Part shown: in pieces, positions 16,757-24,090 of the stretch
Layout: every line of letters begins with the position of its first letter
How positions within the stretch are numbered: position 1 is the stretch's first letter
DNA from: an uncultured Porphyromonadaceae bacterium
GTDB taxonomy: Bacteria > Bacteroidota > Bacteroidia > Bacteroidales > Muribaculaceae
NCBI GenBank assembly: GCA_947177685.1
Contig: CAMWVE010000007.1
Coordinates: 1-64,000, forward strand
DNA length: 64,000 bases
Direction: 5' to 3'
Translations under genes and position numbers: made by a program
The notes under the pieces: generated by a model
Told to the model about the DNA's origin: nothing
The model's database searches: none
What the model saw: only the letters and a program-made list of their open reading frames with translations

Positions 16757-19489
16757 ATGGCTGCAATTGACATCCTGAAAAAATCGTATGAGCAGATTAA
16801 ACTCTATCCGCTATTCTTCTTCAATGCTGTTGAAGAATGGGACTATGGTACTCGTCAAACAGTATATTACTGGGCTCCGGAAGCCGTGTATGTATCAGAA
16901 GACAGAAGTAATCGAATTTCCAAGGAGAGTATTGAGTCTAAAACCAAAGATATACTGTTTGCTTTTGGCAAGCCAAGTCCAGAACAAGTCGTCGGAAACA
17001 CTGATTATATACGACTCGATCTTGAATCGTTTGACGCAAAGAATATTGAACATGTAAAAGCCGTCTTGACAATATTCCTAACCAAAGCATACAATACCTC
17101 CGATAGGTTTTCTGCAAGAGAGTTTCTCTGGATGCTTAATTCATATTGTATAGAAATACCGATATTATCAGCAGCACTTGAAAGTTTTGACAAGCAGACG
17201 ATACAGCCATTCTTCTGGAATGCACTGAAACATTACTCAATGTGTTTGTCTGTACCAAAACAAAGACTAATACAGCAATTCCTTTCGTCTAAAGGCGTCT
17301 CATCTAATATCTATCTCCCGCAATCACTGAATGAAGCGCTGAAAAAATGTTATCCTACTATTGACTTTTCGAATGAGAATCGAAGTATTTTCCAATTGAT
17401 ATATATTGCTGTCCAGAGTGAGAAGTACAAGGATATTGAGTGTGATCAAATTTCTGAAGCCATAAAAAATCCGACCAACTTTTTTCTACAAATCCGAAAA
17501 TGGTTAACTGATTCAGAGTATCAATTCTCAGATTTTGATACATTATCAAACCTTTTTAGACTGTTTTCTCCAGACGTTCAAGTTTTGCTTGTAAAACGGT
17601 ACTTCCACGCTGTAAGAACAGGGTATATTCAGTTTAACCAAGAACTGCTAAAAAGTTTTCAGGAAAATAAATTTGAGAACTGGGGTACATATTATCATTG
17701 TGCTCATGAAGCAAGCAAGCCTATACGTTTGGCCGTTCAGTTATTGTGTGATAACATCTTGACATTCTTGAATAGTGGAAATACGACACTCCAGACTATT
17801 AACGGCACTTTGGATATGGCTTATGCGCAATGTGATACGAACTCTCCGGAGGTGGACTTCGGACTGAAACATATTGTCCCAGTATGTAATGGTGGGGCCG
17901 TCCCAAATACCGCTCAGTTTGCCGGATTTATTTGCTATAAGATAGTGCTATCTCTCAATGAAAAGGCATTTAATTCAGAAGCAATTATAAAGAATTTCAG
18001 GAAATATCTTAATCTTTATGGTCAGCAACAGATCGAGCCGGTCTGCCATAATGAGGAAACTACATTACAGCAATGTCAGGCTCGTCTTGGAAACGTCCAT
18101 GCTTGTGATGCTTGTGTATCAAAAGGGATTAACGGTCTTGACCAGTATGAAGTAAAATTAGGTAATAAAGACGATTACATAAGAACTATTTTAGGGTTCT
18201 TTACAAATGTCAGTTTCACATCTAGTTTAAGCGTTACGTTGAATCCAACGCAGTCTGTTATCGCCCCCGATGAAGTTAGACAACGTATAGTTTCATGGCT
18301 AAATGAAAATTTGGAATCGGTATCAGGAATAACTATAAGATTAAAATCCGGGACTGAAAGGAAATTAAAAGCCGGATGGAGACCTAAAAATGACCTCGAC
18401 AATTGCTACAATTCAATAGTTCGAGATTACTTACTCCCGTCATGGTGTACCGTAGAGCCAAGAAGGAATATCTATATAGGAAGAGGTGTACTTAACAAGG
18501 AAACAGGCATTGATGAAGAGTTTATACGCAGAAATGGGATTCGATCTTCAAATGATGTAAGAATCCAAGAGAAAGAAAACGCAATAATTCTTCCACGTAT
18601 TGTTGCTGCCTTAAATGAACGTCTGGACGTCCAACCGGATAACAACGGGGTTTATAGTATTCCTTATGATGTGGAGTTGCTTCGTAAGTTGAAGACTGAT
18701 TTCTACACTTTCAAAGAAGAGGAAAACTCCACTACATTTAATGAAAGGAACGCAGTATTTATGACAACGGCGAGGTCTAAATATGACAGATATTGTGCAC
18801 CTAAATATGATAATGACATAAATTATGTAACTCAGCTCCCATTTATGTGGTGCAGAGGCAAAGAGTGTTTCAAGACCTCATTAGGAGATCAGACTTTAGC
18901 ATCATGTAAAACTTGGAGCCAATACACCATTTTACACCTTTTGGAAATTTTGGGATTTCCACAGATAACCGAGACATCAGGAGGGAATGAGGCATCAGAA
19001 TTGATCCGTAGTTTTATAGGTATGGTTAACAAGGCTTCCTCTCTCTTCAAACGTGTAAGGTGTCGAGAGTGTAATCATATCTTATTCCCCATAAGTGGCT
19101 CAAACTTTAACCGTTATAATAACTTTGAATGTCGGGTACCGACCTGTGGCGAAAGAGGTAACCGAGTCTATCTTAGTCAATGCCATCATTGTAAAACCGG
19201 TTTAATTGACTCTCGCGATTCCGCTCAATGTCCCAACGGTTGGCATATATGTCCCAAATGCCTTAGTTGTTGTGATGATGTGGTGTATGAAAGGATGGCG
19301 AGTAAATATGTACTTCGTAGATTGCCTATTCCGCCACGAATATCAGAGAAATTGGGCCACGGTCACAATGACAAGGGAGAATATTTCTGCCCTAAATGTG
19401 GTGTAGAAATAGCAACGGTCCGTGATGAACACACTGACAGAATTGCGAAAGTATGTCAAGTGTGCAAAGCTGTTTACGAGGAAATATGA
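16757..19489 (+). CDS. Large zinc-cluster protein of unknown function, last gene of the restriction operon
   Basis: Protein of 910 residues I do not recognise. The first 760 or so are mostly helical without known motifs, with one internal cysteine cluster (HACDACVSKG, near the middle). The last 142 residues (from 769) are packed with zinc-binding pairs: CREC, ECRVPTC, CHHC, CPKCLSCC, FCPKCG and VCQVC. They suggest three or more zinc ribbons, as in nucleic-acid-binding or scaffold proteins. It lies 10 nt after hsdR, so its job should relate to the type I system, possibly target recognition, complex assembly or an effector role. None of these can be told from the sequence. It is AT-richer than hsdR. 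Confidence 0.7.
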   Translation: MAAIDILKKSYEQIKLYPLFFFNAVEEWDYGTRQTVYYWAPEAVYVSEDRSNRISKESIESKTKDILFAFGKPSPEQVVGNTDYIRLDLESFDAKNIEHVKAVLTIFLTKAYNTSDRFSAREFLWMLNSYCIEIPILSAALESFDKQTIQPFFWNALKHYSMCLSVPKQRLIQQFLSSKGVSSNIYLPQSLNEALKKCYPTIDFSNENRSIFQLIYIAVQSEKYKDIECDQISEAIKNPTNFFLQIRKWLTDSEYQFSDFDTLSNLFRLFSPDVQVLLVKRYFHAVRTGYIQFNQELLKSFQENKFENWGTYYHCAHEASKPIRLAVQLLCDNILTFLNSGNTTLQTINGTLDMAYAQCDTNSPEVDFGLKHIVPVCNGGAVPNTAQFAGFICYKIVLSLNEKAFNSEAIIKNFRKYLNLYGQQQIEPVCHNEETTLQQCQARLGNVHACDACVSKGINGLDQYEVKLGNKDDYIRTILGFFTNVSFTSSLSVTLNPTQSVIAPDEVRQRIVSWLNENLESVSGITIRLKSGTERKLKAGWRPKNDLDNCYNSIVRDYLLPSWCTVEPRRNIYIGRGVLNKETGIDEEFIRRNGIRSSNDVRIQEKENAIILPRIVAALNERLDVQPDNNGVYSIPYDVELLRKLKTDFYTFKEEENSTTFNERNAVFMTTARSKYDRYCAPKYDNDINYVTQLPFMWCRGKECFKTSLGDQTLASCKTWSQYTILHLLEILGFPQITETSGGNEASELIRSFIGMVNKASSLFKRVRCRECNHILFPISGSNFNRYNNFECRVPTCGERGNRVYLSQCHHCKTGLIDSRDSAQCPNGWHICPKCLSCCDDVVYERMASKYVLRRLPIPPRISEKLGHGHNDKGEYFCPKCGVEIATVRDEHTDRIAKVCQVCKAVYEEI

Positions 19490-19620
19490 CACGACCTATC
19501 TGCCAATGGTAGTCATAGCGATAAAGACTACTCTCTAATACCGTCAATGCGCATTACTGGTAAAAAGGTATAGTTGAAAATCGAGCATTTGCCAGTAATT
19601 TGCCAGTTGAATAAAAGATC
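19490..19620. other. Island edge between the restriction operon and tRNA-Leu
   Basis: No gene is seen. The stretch contains TTACTGGTAAAAAGG (19553-19567) and TTTGCCAGTAATTTGCCAG (19588-19606), which repeat CCAGTAA/TTACTGG in both orientations. Such arm-type repeats occur near integration sites, but no integrase gene accompanies them here. Confidence 0.3.
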
Positions 19621-19659
19621 AGCGAGATAACTATTGAATTTTCAATGAGTTATCTCGCT
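19621..19659 (-). terminator. Hairpin terminator after tRNA-Leu(CAG)
   Basis: AGCGAGATAACT (19621-19632) pairs perfectly with AGTTATCTCGCT (19648-19659), and ATTGAA/TTCAAT extends the stem to 18 bp with one bulged G and a 2-nt loop. It lies 7 nt beyond the 3' end of tRNA-Leu on the minus strand. It may also stop rightward transcription from the restriction operon. Confidence 0.7.
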
Positions 19660-19666
19660 TTATCTG

Positions 19667-19747
19667 TGCCCAGAACAGGACTCGAACCTGCACGCCTCGC
19701 AGCACTCGCACCTGAAACGAGCGCGTCTACCATTCCGCCACCTGGGC
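19667..19747 (-). tRNA. tRNA-Leu (anticodon CAG)
   Basis: On the minus strand the acceptor GCCCAGG pairs with the 3' segment CTGGGC, with discriminator A. The D-loop GGCGGAATGGTAGACGCGC, the anticodon loop TTTCAGG (CAG), a long variable arm and the T-loop GGTTCGAGTCC identify a class II leucine tRNA. CCA is not encoded. Its 3' end faces the defence island, the usual orientation when a tRNA gene has served as an integration site. Confidence 0.95.
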
Positions 19748-19757
19748 TTTTGCGATG

Positions 19758-19789
19758 CAAAGGTAGGGATTTTTTTTGGTGTGTGCAAT
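19758..19789 (-). promoter_or_regulatory. Promoter of tRNA-Leu(CAG)
   Basis: On the minus strand TACCTTTG (19758-19765) matches the TAnnTTTG element, and ATTG (19786-19789) lies 20 nt upstream as a partial TTTG. The start of the tRNA is 11 nt downstream of the -7 box, as expected for a stable RNA gene. Confidence 0.6.
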
Positions 19790-19917
19790 ATTTTTTTGAT
19801 TTTTTTGATGTGAAGATGTGTTTTTTTCGAAGATTTACCTGATTTTCCTATACGGCGATGGTTGGAAATGGGCTGAACACTGCGTGGCAGTAAGTTTGCA
19901 GGCTGGGAGTTTGAGGT

Positions 19918-19952
19918 GACCCCATAAAGTTATTTGTCTAACTTTTAGGGTC
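19918..19952. repeat. Imperfect inverted repeat resembling an insertion-sequence end
   Basis: GACCC (19918-19922) pairs with GGGTC (19948-19952), and AAAGTTA (19926-19932) with TAACTTT (19939-19945). The wording, GACCC followed by AAAGTTAGACA-like bases, recalls termini of IS3-type elements, but no transposase is present. It may be a remnant or a small hairpin between the two tRNA units. Confidence 0.3.
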
Positions 19953-19982
19953 GGTTCAGTTTGGGGTTCGAAGTAAACAAAA

Positions 19983-20016
19983 AAAGAGGTTATGTCTGTT
20001 ATGACATAACCTCTTT
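19983..20016 (-). terminator. Terminator of the tRNA-Gly/tRNA-Leu operon
   Basis: AAAGAGGTTATGTC (19983-19996) pairs perfectly with GACATAACCTCTTT (20003-20016) around a 6-nt loop. It sits 4 nt beyond the 3' end of tRNA-Leu(GAG) on the minus strand. Confidence 0.8.
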
Positions 20017-20020
20017 CAAG

Positions 20021-20104
20021 TGTCCGAAATGAGACTCGAACTCACACGACCTAATGGTCACTACCCCCTCAAAGTAGCGCGTCTACCAATTCCGCCATCC
20101 GGAC
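20021..20104 (-). tRNA. tRNA-Leu (anticodon GAG)
   Basis: 84 nt on the minus strand. Acceptor GTCCGGA pairs with TTCGGAC, with discriminator A. The D-arm GGCGGAATTGGTAGACGCGC, the anticodon loop TTTGAGG (GAG), a long variable arm and the T-loop GTTCGAGTC mark a leucine tRNA. CCA is not encoded. It is the last gene of an apparent four-tRNA unit. Confidence 0.95.
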
Positions 20105-20143
20105 AAATGTCATAGTAGTGAATGTGAAACGACTGGTAATTAG

Positions 20144-20216
20144 AGCGAAAAACGGGACTCGAACCCGCGACCCCAACCTTGGCAAGGTTGTGCTCTACCA
20201 ACTGAGCTATTTTCGC
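20144..20216 (-). tRNA. tRNA-Gly (anticodon GCC), copy nearest tRNA-Leu(GAG)
   Basis: Acceptor GCGAAAA pairs with TTTTCGC, discriminator T; the anticodon loop TTGCCAA gives GCC. The body equals the other two copies, but the downstream bases differ and CCA is not encoded, so this copy depends on CCA-adding enzyme. Confidence 0.95.
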
Positions 20217-20258
20217 ATTGCAACACTGCTATGACTAAAAAGTTAATGTTCTCTTTTC

Positions 20259-20334
20259 TGGAGCGAAAAACGGGACTCGAACCCGCGACCCCAACCTTGG
20301 CAAGGTTGTGCTCTACCAACTGAGCTATTTTCGC
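20259..20334 (-). tRNA. tRNA-Gly (anticodon GCC), middle copy with encoded CCA
   Basis: Same tRNA body as its neighbours, with CCA encoded at the 3' end (20259-20261). It lies in a 118-bp tandem repeat unit that includes the spacer with GACTAAAAAGTTAATG. Confidence 0.95.
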
Positions 20335-20376
20335 ATTGCAACACTGCTATGACTAAAAAGTTAATGTTCTCTTTTC

Positions 20377-20452
20377 TGGAGCGAAAAACGGGACTCGAAC
20401 CCGCGACCCCAACCTTGGCAAGGTTGTGCTCTACCAACTGAGCTATTTTCGC
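20377..20452 (-). tRNA. tRNA-Gly (anticodon GCC), promoter-proximal copy with encoded CCA
   Basis: Identical to the middle copy, including CCA at 20377-20379. It is the first gene of the unit, 24 nt from the -7 element of the promoter upstream. Confidence 0.95.
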
Positions 20453-20476
20453 ATACTCTGCCTTGGTTTTGCGATG

Positions 20477-20508
20477 CAAAGTTACACCATTTTTTTGGAT
20501 TGACCAAA
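20477..20508 (-). promoter_or_regulatory. Promoter of the tRNA-Gly/tRNA-Leu operon
   Basis: On the minus strand TTTG (20505-20508) and TAACTTTG (20477-20484) are separated by 20 nt, a full match to the Bacteroidetes promoter consensus. It should drive three tRNA-Gly genes and tRNA-Leu(GAG), ending at the hairpin 19983-20016. Confidence 0.8.
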
Positions 20509-20600
20509 TTTTGGAGCATTTTTTTTCAAACTTTTTCTTTTACATGGGTCTTGATGGATGGGATTGACATCACGGAATATGCCATGGAATGACGTCTTGT

Positions 20601-21845
20601 TCACTTTTTGGTAAGAATGACAATATACTCATTTGTCATTGTCACAGCGGTTTCGCCGGTTTTGTTGGTGGGGCTATTCTTTGATGGCATGCGTTTATTT
20701 GGGATTTCCCTTACTATAGTAATTTCGTGCACGAATCCACATTTTTCAAACATTTCAGCAGTAAAGTAATCTAAATTTATCTGAATATTTTTTACTCTTC
20801 TGTTGCCAACAACATAGCAAACTCTTCCTCCTTTACGGATTAATTTCGCTACATTCTGAATTGAATCCCAATAATCATTTAAAAATGATATAACTTCGTA
20901 ATATCGCTTTTCGTCCTGTTCTTTGATGGATTCAAGTTCGGAATGGATACTTTCAGTCCGAAATCTGACTTCTTTTGATATAACTCCACCCATTAGAAGT
21001 CTGTCAAGTGTTTTCGCATTATCAAAATTGAACCATTCATTAGCCCATCTGCTAAACTGACCGTAAGCGACAGTAGTATGGCTATCGCCATAAGGGGGAG
21101 AGGTTACCACCATGTCTACGCTGCCCTCGGCTATTATGTCAGAAGGGATACACTTGGACGAATTGAAGTCATATACCTCGGCTAAATCTCTGTCATCAGT
21201 AACGTTAAAGGCTTCCAACCCTTTCAGATTGCGTTGTACTTTTTTCTCAAATGTGTTAAAGACATCCGGATTAAATTTCTCCAATTGTTTCTCCGACATC
21301 TTATATCTTTTAAACTCTCCATTCCGTGTAAAGCTGACTTCTCTTACAGTTTCCGATAAGCATAGGAGAAAAAAATCTTGTATTGAATGGTCCAACCTTG
21401 ATATCAGCTGACTTATATATGATAATTTGTATAAGGTTTCTTCTGTGTACCAGAATGTAGAGTTTGAAATCCTACTGAAATCAGTATTGATTACGTCAGC
21501 CGGATTATATAAGATTATCCCTGTTACAATATATGCAATTCCCTTTGTTATCAAATTTAAATCATAATGTGTAGTCTTGACCTTACTAATAAATCTGGCT
21601 AAGGGATTCAAGTCAATGCCAATGGACCTGATTCCTTTTAAGGATGACTCCACTAATGTGGTTCCACTTCCGACATAAGGATCCAAGACCAATTCCAATT
21701 TACCCGCAGGTGCATACACGTCCAATAACCTCCGCGCTACTTGTGGAATCATCATAGCCGGATAGTTGTGATAGCAGTGGGTAAATTCTTTGGTATCCGC
21801 AGTTCGGAAGCTCCAAACATCATCTATTTTCCTGTCATACGCCAT
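20601..21845 (-). CDS. Type II DNA methyltransferase (SPPY type)
   Basis: Protein of 414 residues. The S-adenosylmethionine motif DPYVGSGTT is at 55-63, followed by IGIDLNP, and the catalytic TSPPYG is at 248-253. With the SAM motif first and the catalytic motif second, SPPY points to an N4-cytosine methylase, although some adenine methylases share it. An insertion of roughly 160 residues between the motifs probably carries target recognition. It protects the host against the endonuclease encoded at 22251-23000. It is divergent from the controller and nuclease genes across a 134-nt operator region, the standard layout of controlled type II systems. Confidence 0.85.
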   Translation of the reverse strand: MAYDRKIDDVWSFRTADTKEFTHCYHNYPAMMIPQVARRLLDVYAPAGKLELVLDPYVGSGTTLVESSLKGIRSIGIDLNPLARFISKVKTTHYDLNLITKGIAYIVTGIILYNPADVINTDFSRISNSTFWYTEETLYKLSYISQLISRLDHSIQDFFLLCLSETVREVSFTRNGEFKRYKMSEKQLEKFNPDVFNTFEKKVQRNLKGLEAFNVTDDRDLAEVYDFNSSKCIPSDIIAEGSVDMVVTSPPYGDSHTTVAYGQFSRWANEWFNFDNAKTLDRLLMGGVISKEVRFRTESIHSELESIKEQDEKRYYEVISFLNDYWDSIQNVAKLIRKGGRVCYVVGNRRVKNIQINLDYFTAEMFEKCGFVHEITIVREIPNKRMPSKNSPTNKTGETAVTMTNEYIVILTKK

Positions 21846-21900
21846 TATGCAATATTGCTACATTTTTCTGCCTCTTTTGAAAAACGATAGAAAGGGCATG

Positions 21901-21908
21901 CAAAGTTA
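21901..21908 (-). promoter_or_regulatory. -7 element of the methyltransferase gene
   Basis: TAACTTTG on the minus strand, 56 nt before the methyltransferase ATG. No TTTG stands at the expected upstream spacing; the near-palindrome at 21917-21930 lies where that box would begin, consistent with controller-modulated use. Confidence 0.45.
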
Positions 21909-21916
21909 ATAATTTT

Positions 21917-21976
21917 CTCTCAAATTGAGGGAATATTATGATGGCATTTTCTATAATTTCGCTCACAAATTGAGAG
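21917..21976. promoter_or_regulatory. Two near-palindromic controller operators
   Basis: CTCTCAAATTGAGG (21917-21930) and CTCACAAATTGAGAG (21962-21976) share the core CAAATTGAG; CTCAA-A-TTGAG is a perfect dyad in the first copy. The second ends 4 nt before the controller start codon. Paired operators between methylase and controller genes are typical binding sites for restriction controller proteins. Confidence 0.6.
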
Positions 21977-21979
21977 AAT

Positions 21980-22258
21980 ATGACAAAAACAGATTTTCAA
22001 AACGAGGTTGTCAATAGAATCAGGCAGCTTAGAGTTGACCACGATGTCAGTCAGATTGGATTGGCAAATATCATAGATGTGAGCAATGGTCAAATCGGCA
22101 ATATTGAAAGCCTGAAATTCCAGCATAAATACACGCTTAAGCATCTTGACATGATTGCAAAATATTTCAATGTCAGTATAATATATTTATTAACCGGAAA
22201 AAACGAGGCTATCGACATTGACAACCTTATACAACTTCTTATAAAATACGATGAGTAA
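21980..22258 (+). CDS. Restriction controller protein, XRE family
   Basis: Protein of 92 residues with a Cro/C1 helix-turn-helix (about 12-65): RIRQLRVDHDVSQIGLANIIDVSNGQ and the dimer helix LKHLDMIAKYFNVSIIYLL. In type II systems such C proteins bind operators beside their own gene, delaying nuclease expression until the DNA is methylated. The gene overlaps the nuclease start by 8 nt and is divergent from the methylase; two likely operators sit immediately upstream. Promoter elements on this side are poor: TAATTTCG at 21954-21961 is the closest match. Confidence 0.85.
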   Translation: MTKTDFQNEVVNRIRQLRVDHDVSQIGLANIIDVSNGQIGNIESLKFQHKYTLKHLDMIAKYFNVSIIYLLTGKNEAIDIDNLIQLLIKYDE

Positions 22259-23000
22259 TAAAGACAAGATCATTGAAGCTTTCAAGAAAGTCAAAGCTCT
22301 AAAATGGGTAAAAAGCCACAGGAGTAACAATACGGGAATCGGCAAAACCTTTGAAGATGTCATTGGTGTCGTGGAGAACAATCTGGATGAACCGGATTTA
22401 TTCGGTTTTGAGATAAAATCCCACAGAGCCGAGTCTCAGTCATTTGTCACATTATTTACTAAAAAACCTTCACATCCATCAAGAGGCGCAAATGCCTGTT
22501 TGAAAAACAAATTCGGCACCAACTATCCTAATAGCCAACTAAAAGAGTTACATACATCTATCTTTGCCAACCGATACAATACCTATAAAGACAAATACTC
22601 TTTCCGCCTAGTGCATAAGACCGAGGAAAGACGTGTCTACATAGAAGTTTATACACTTGCCGACCATAAGCTACTGGATAACACGGTTTATTACGCCTAC
22701 GAAGATATTGAGGCTGCCCTAAAGAACAAGCTTCACAATCTGTTTTACGTCAAAGCACAACAAAAACAGGATTCCGATAAAACGGAATTATTTTTCTTTG
22801 ATTCAGCTGAGATATATACCGATCCATCATTGGAACGCTTCCTAAAGCTTTTAGATAAAGGTAAGATTATGTATGACATAAGAATGGGAGCTTACCAAAG
22901 TGGCAAAAAGATAGGTAAGCCACATGACCACGGCAGTGGATTCAGGATTAGGGAGACAGACTTTAAGGAACTGTACGCAAATCATGAGACCATAGATTAA
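22251..23000 (+). CDS. Type II restriction endonuclease, MvaI/BcnI-like
   Basis: Protein of 249 residues. The N-terminal NNTGIGKTFEDVIGVVENN followed by DLFGFEIKSHR matches the catalytic start of the MvaI/BcnI family, with Asp49 and Glu54-Ile-Lys56 as the PD-(D/E)xK residues. TLFTKKPSHPSRG after it is also typical. Family members act as monomers on CCNGG-like sites (MvaI CCWGG, BcnI CCSGG). The exact site cannot be told here. It overlaps the controller gene by 8 nt. The stop codon region is imperfectly repeated directly downstream. Confidence 0.85.
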   Translation: MSNKDKIIEAFKKVKALKWVKSHRSNNTGIGKTFEDVIGVVENNLDEPDLFGFEIKSHRAESQSFVTLFTKKPSHPSRGANACLKNKFGTNYPNSQLKELHTSIFANRYNTYKDKYSFRLVHKTEERRVYIEVYTLADHKLLDNTVYYAYEDIEAALKNKLHNLFYVKAQQKQDSDKTELFFFDSAEIYTDPSLERFLKLLDKGKIMYDIRMGAYQSGKKIGKPHDHGSGFRIRETDFKELYANHETID

Positions 23001-23077
23001 AATCGAGATTACCAATATCTACAAAGCTGCTCACGAGATTGTAGACTAAATTTGATATTACCAATATATACAACGTT
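22984..23077 (+). repeat. Imperfect tandem duplication of the endonuclease 3' end
   Basis: Two 45-nt units begin at 22984 and 23033 (period 49) and share ATTACCAATAT[CA]TACAA. The first contains the last codons of the endonuclease (HETID, stop). The second would encode HEIVD, stop, in the same arrangement. This points to an old duplication at the edge of the restriction cassette or a remnant of a related gene. Confidence 0.55.
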
Positions 23078-23091
23078 AGCTTGGCTTGACT

Positions 23092-23805
23092 ATGAGTAGG
23101 AATGACATCGGCATATTGTTTGTGCATGGCATCGCGGGGAACGCGCGGATATTTCAGTTCCTTGATGATGTGGTTCCGGCTGATGCTTCTTGCGTGCGAC
23201 TGACACTGCAGGGACACGGTGGAGATGCACTGGGCTTCTCTCGGGCTTCCATGCGGACATGGGAGAAGCAGGTGGAAGAGGCTGCGGCGGAGTTGCGCCG
23301 AAAATATTCCAAGGTGATCATCGTAGGTCACTCCATGGGGTGCCTGCTGGCTCTCGGCGAGTCTGTGCGTCCTGACATCGACGGTTTTCTGCTTATTAAC
23401 CCTCCGCTGAGACTGAGAATCCGCACGAGCATGTTCAGAAACAGCCTGAAAGCAACATTTGGAATGACTGAGGGCGACGAGGTGGCAAAAGCGGCGGTGG
23501 ACGCATACGGCATTACCCTCGATAAAAATCCTTTTCACTACTACGGCTGGGCAGCCCGCTTTTTTGAGCTTTTCAGAAAAATGGGTAAAACCCGACAGAT
23601 ATTGAGAGAGCTGCAGCTCCAGAGTACGGCAGAGGTGTTTCTTTCGGCTCACGATGAAATGGTGTCAACCCGCTCTGCCAAATATTTTTCAACCGAAGCT
23701 GGCTGCCGGGTCACAATCCTTCCTTCATCGGGTCACTATTACTATACCCTACCCGACCGGAAGCTGATGAGGGATGCGCTGCAGCGCATACTGCAGCAAA
23801 TATAA
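23092..23805 (+). CDS. Alpha/beta hydrolase, possible esterase or lipase
   Basis: Protein of 237 residues with the alpha/beta hydrolase fold. It has HGIAGN (oxyanion region, about 12-17), nucleophile elbow GHSMG with Ser81, the acid in LSAHDEMV, and the catalytic His in PSSGHYYY near the C-terminus. It has no signal peptide. It resembles carboxylesterase/monoacylglycerol-lipase-type enzymes; the substrate is unknown. ATG at 23092 was preferred to an in-frame TTG two codons upstream. It stands alone, convergent with the serine palmitoyltransferase gene. Confidence 0.8.
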   Translation: MSRNDIGILFVHGIAGNARIFQFLDDVVPADASCVRLTLQGHGGDALGFSRASMRTWEKQVEEAAAELRRKYSKVIIVGHSMGCLLALGESVRPDIDGFLLINPPLRLRIRTSMFRNSLKATFGMTEGDEVAKAAVDAYGITLDKNPFHYYGWAARFFELFRKMGKTRQILRELQLQSTAEVFLSAHDEMVSTRSAKYFSTEAGCRVTILPSSGHYYYTLPDRKLMRDALQRILQQI

Positions 23806-23894
23806 GCATCATTCCAAAAAAAGCAAGACGATGTGCCTTTATAAGCCATCCTTGAAGTTGCTTTAGGGAGTGACTTCGGTCACTGACAAAATAA

Positions 23895-23925
23895 TTTTAG
23901 GACACTCCGCGGAGTGTCCTAAAAT
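23895..23925. repeat. Perfect palindrome, possible terminator
   Basis: TTTTAGGACACTCC pairs with GGAGTGTCCTAAAA around a GC centre. A related GGACACCCC...GGAGTGTCCC motif recurs at about 23986-24006. A palindrome followed by T-rich sequence after the hydrolase gene could stop transcription; the recurrence suggests a small repeated element. Confidence 0.5.
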
Positions 23926-24017
23926 TTTGTGGATGGAATAAAGAGAGCCGCAAGCGGCTGATGCGTAGGACGAATTTTGGGTGGTGGACACCCCACGGAG
24001 TGTCCCGACATACAAAA

Positions 24018-24058
24018 CAAGAGGGTGTATCAAAATTTGCATTTGACACACCCTCTTG
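24018..24058. terminator. Bidirectional terminator between convergent genes
   Basis: CAAGAGGGTGT (24018-24028) pairs with ACACCCTCTTG (24048-24058), and inner TCAAA/TTTGA extends the stem. It lies 33 nt beyond the end of the leftward serine palmitoyltransferase gene. Confidence 0.75.
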
Positions 24059-24090
24059 CTTTTGGGTTGAATCTCAATCAGAGATTGTCA

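Noticed and set aside
1058..19489. BREX or DISARM system
   Set aside because: No PglZ phosphatase, BrxC ATPase or DUF1998 protein was recognised; the core is a type I HsdMSR set.
19645..19842. Protein-like frame reading GLEPARLAALAPETSAS
   Set aside because: This is the well-known false product of the antisense strand of a tRNA-Leu gene.
20243..20479. Protein-like frame reading AQLVEHNLAKVGVAGSSPVF
   Set aside because: Arises from translating the tandem tRNA-Gly genes.
21901..21924. Full consensus promoter for the type II methyltransferase
   Set aside because: TTTG lies only 12 nt from the -7 box, too close; only the -7 element is listed.
23190..23652. Overlapping frames on both strands within the hydrolase gene
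   Set aside because: Shadows of the alpha/beta hydrolase frame, which carries the complete catalytic triad.
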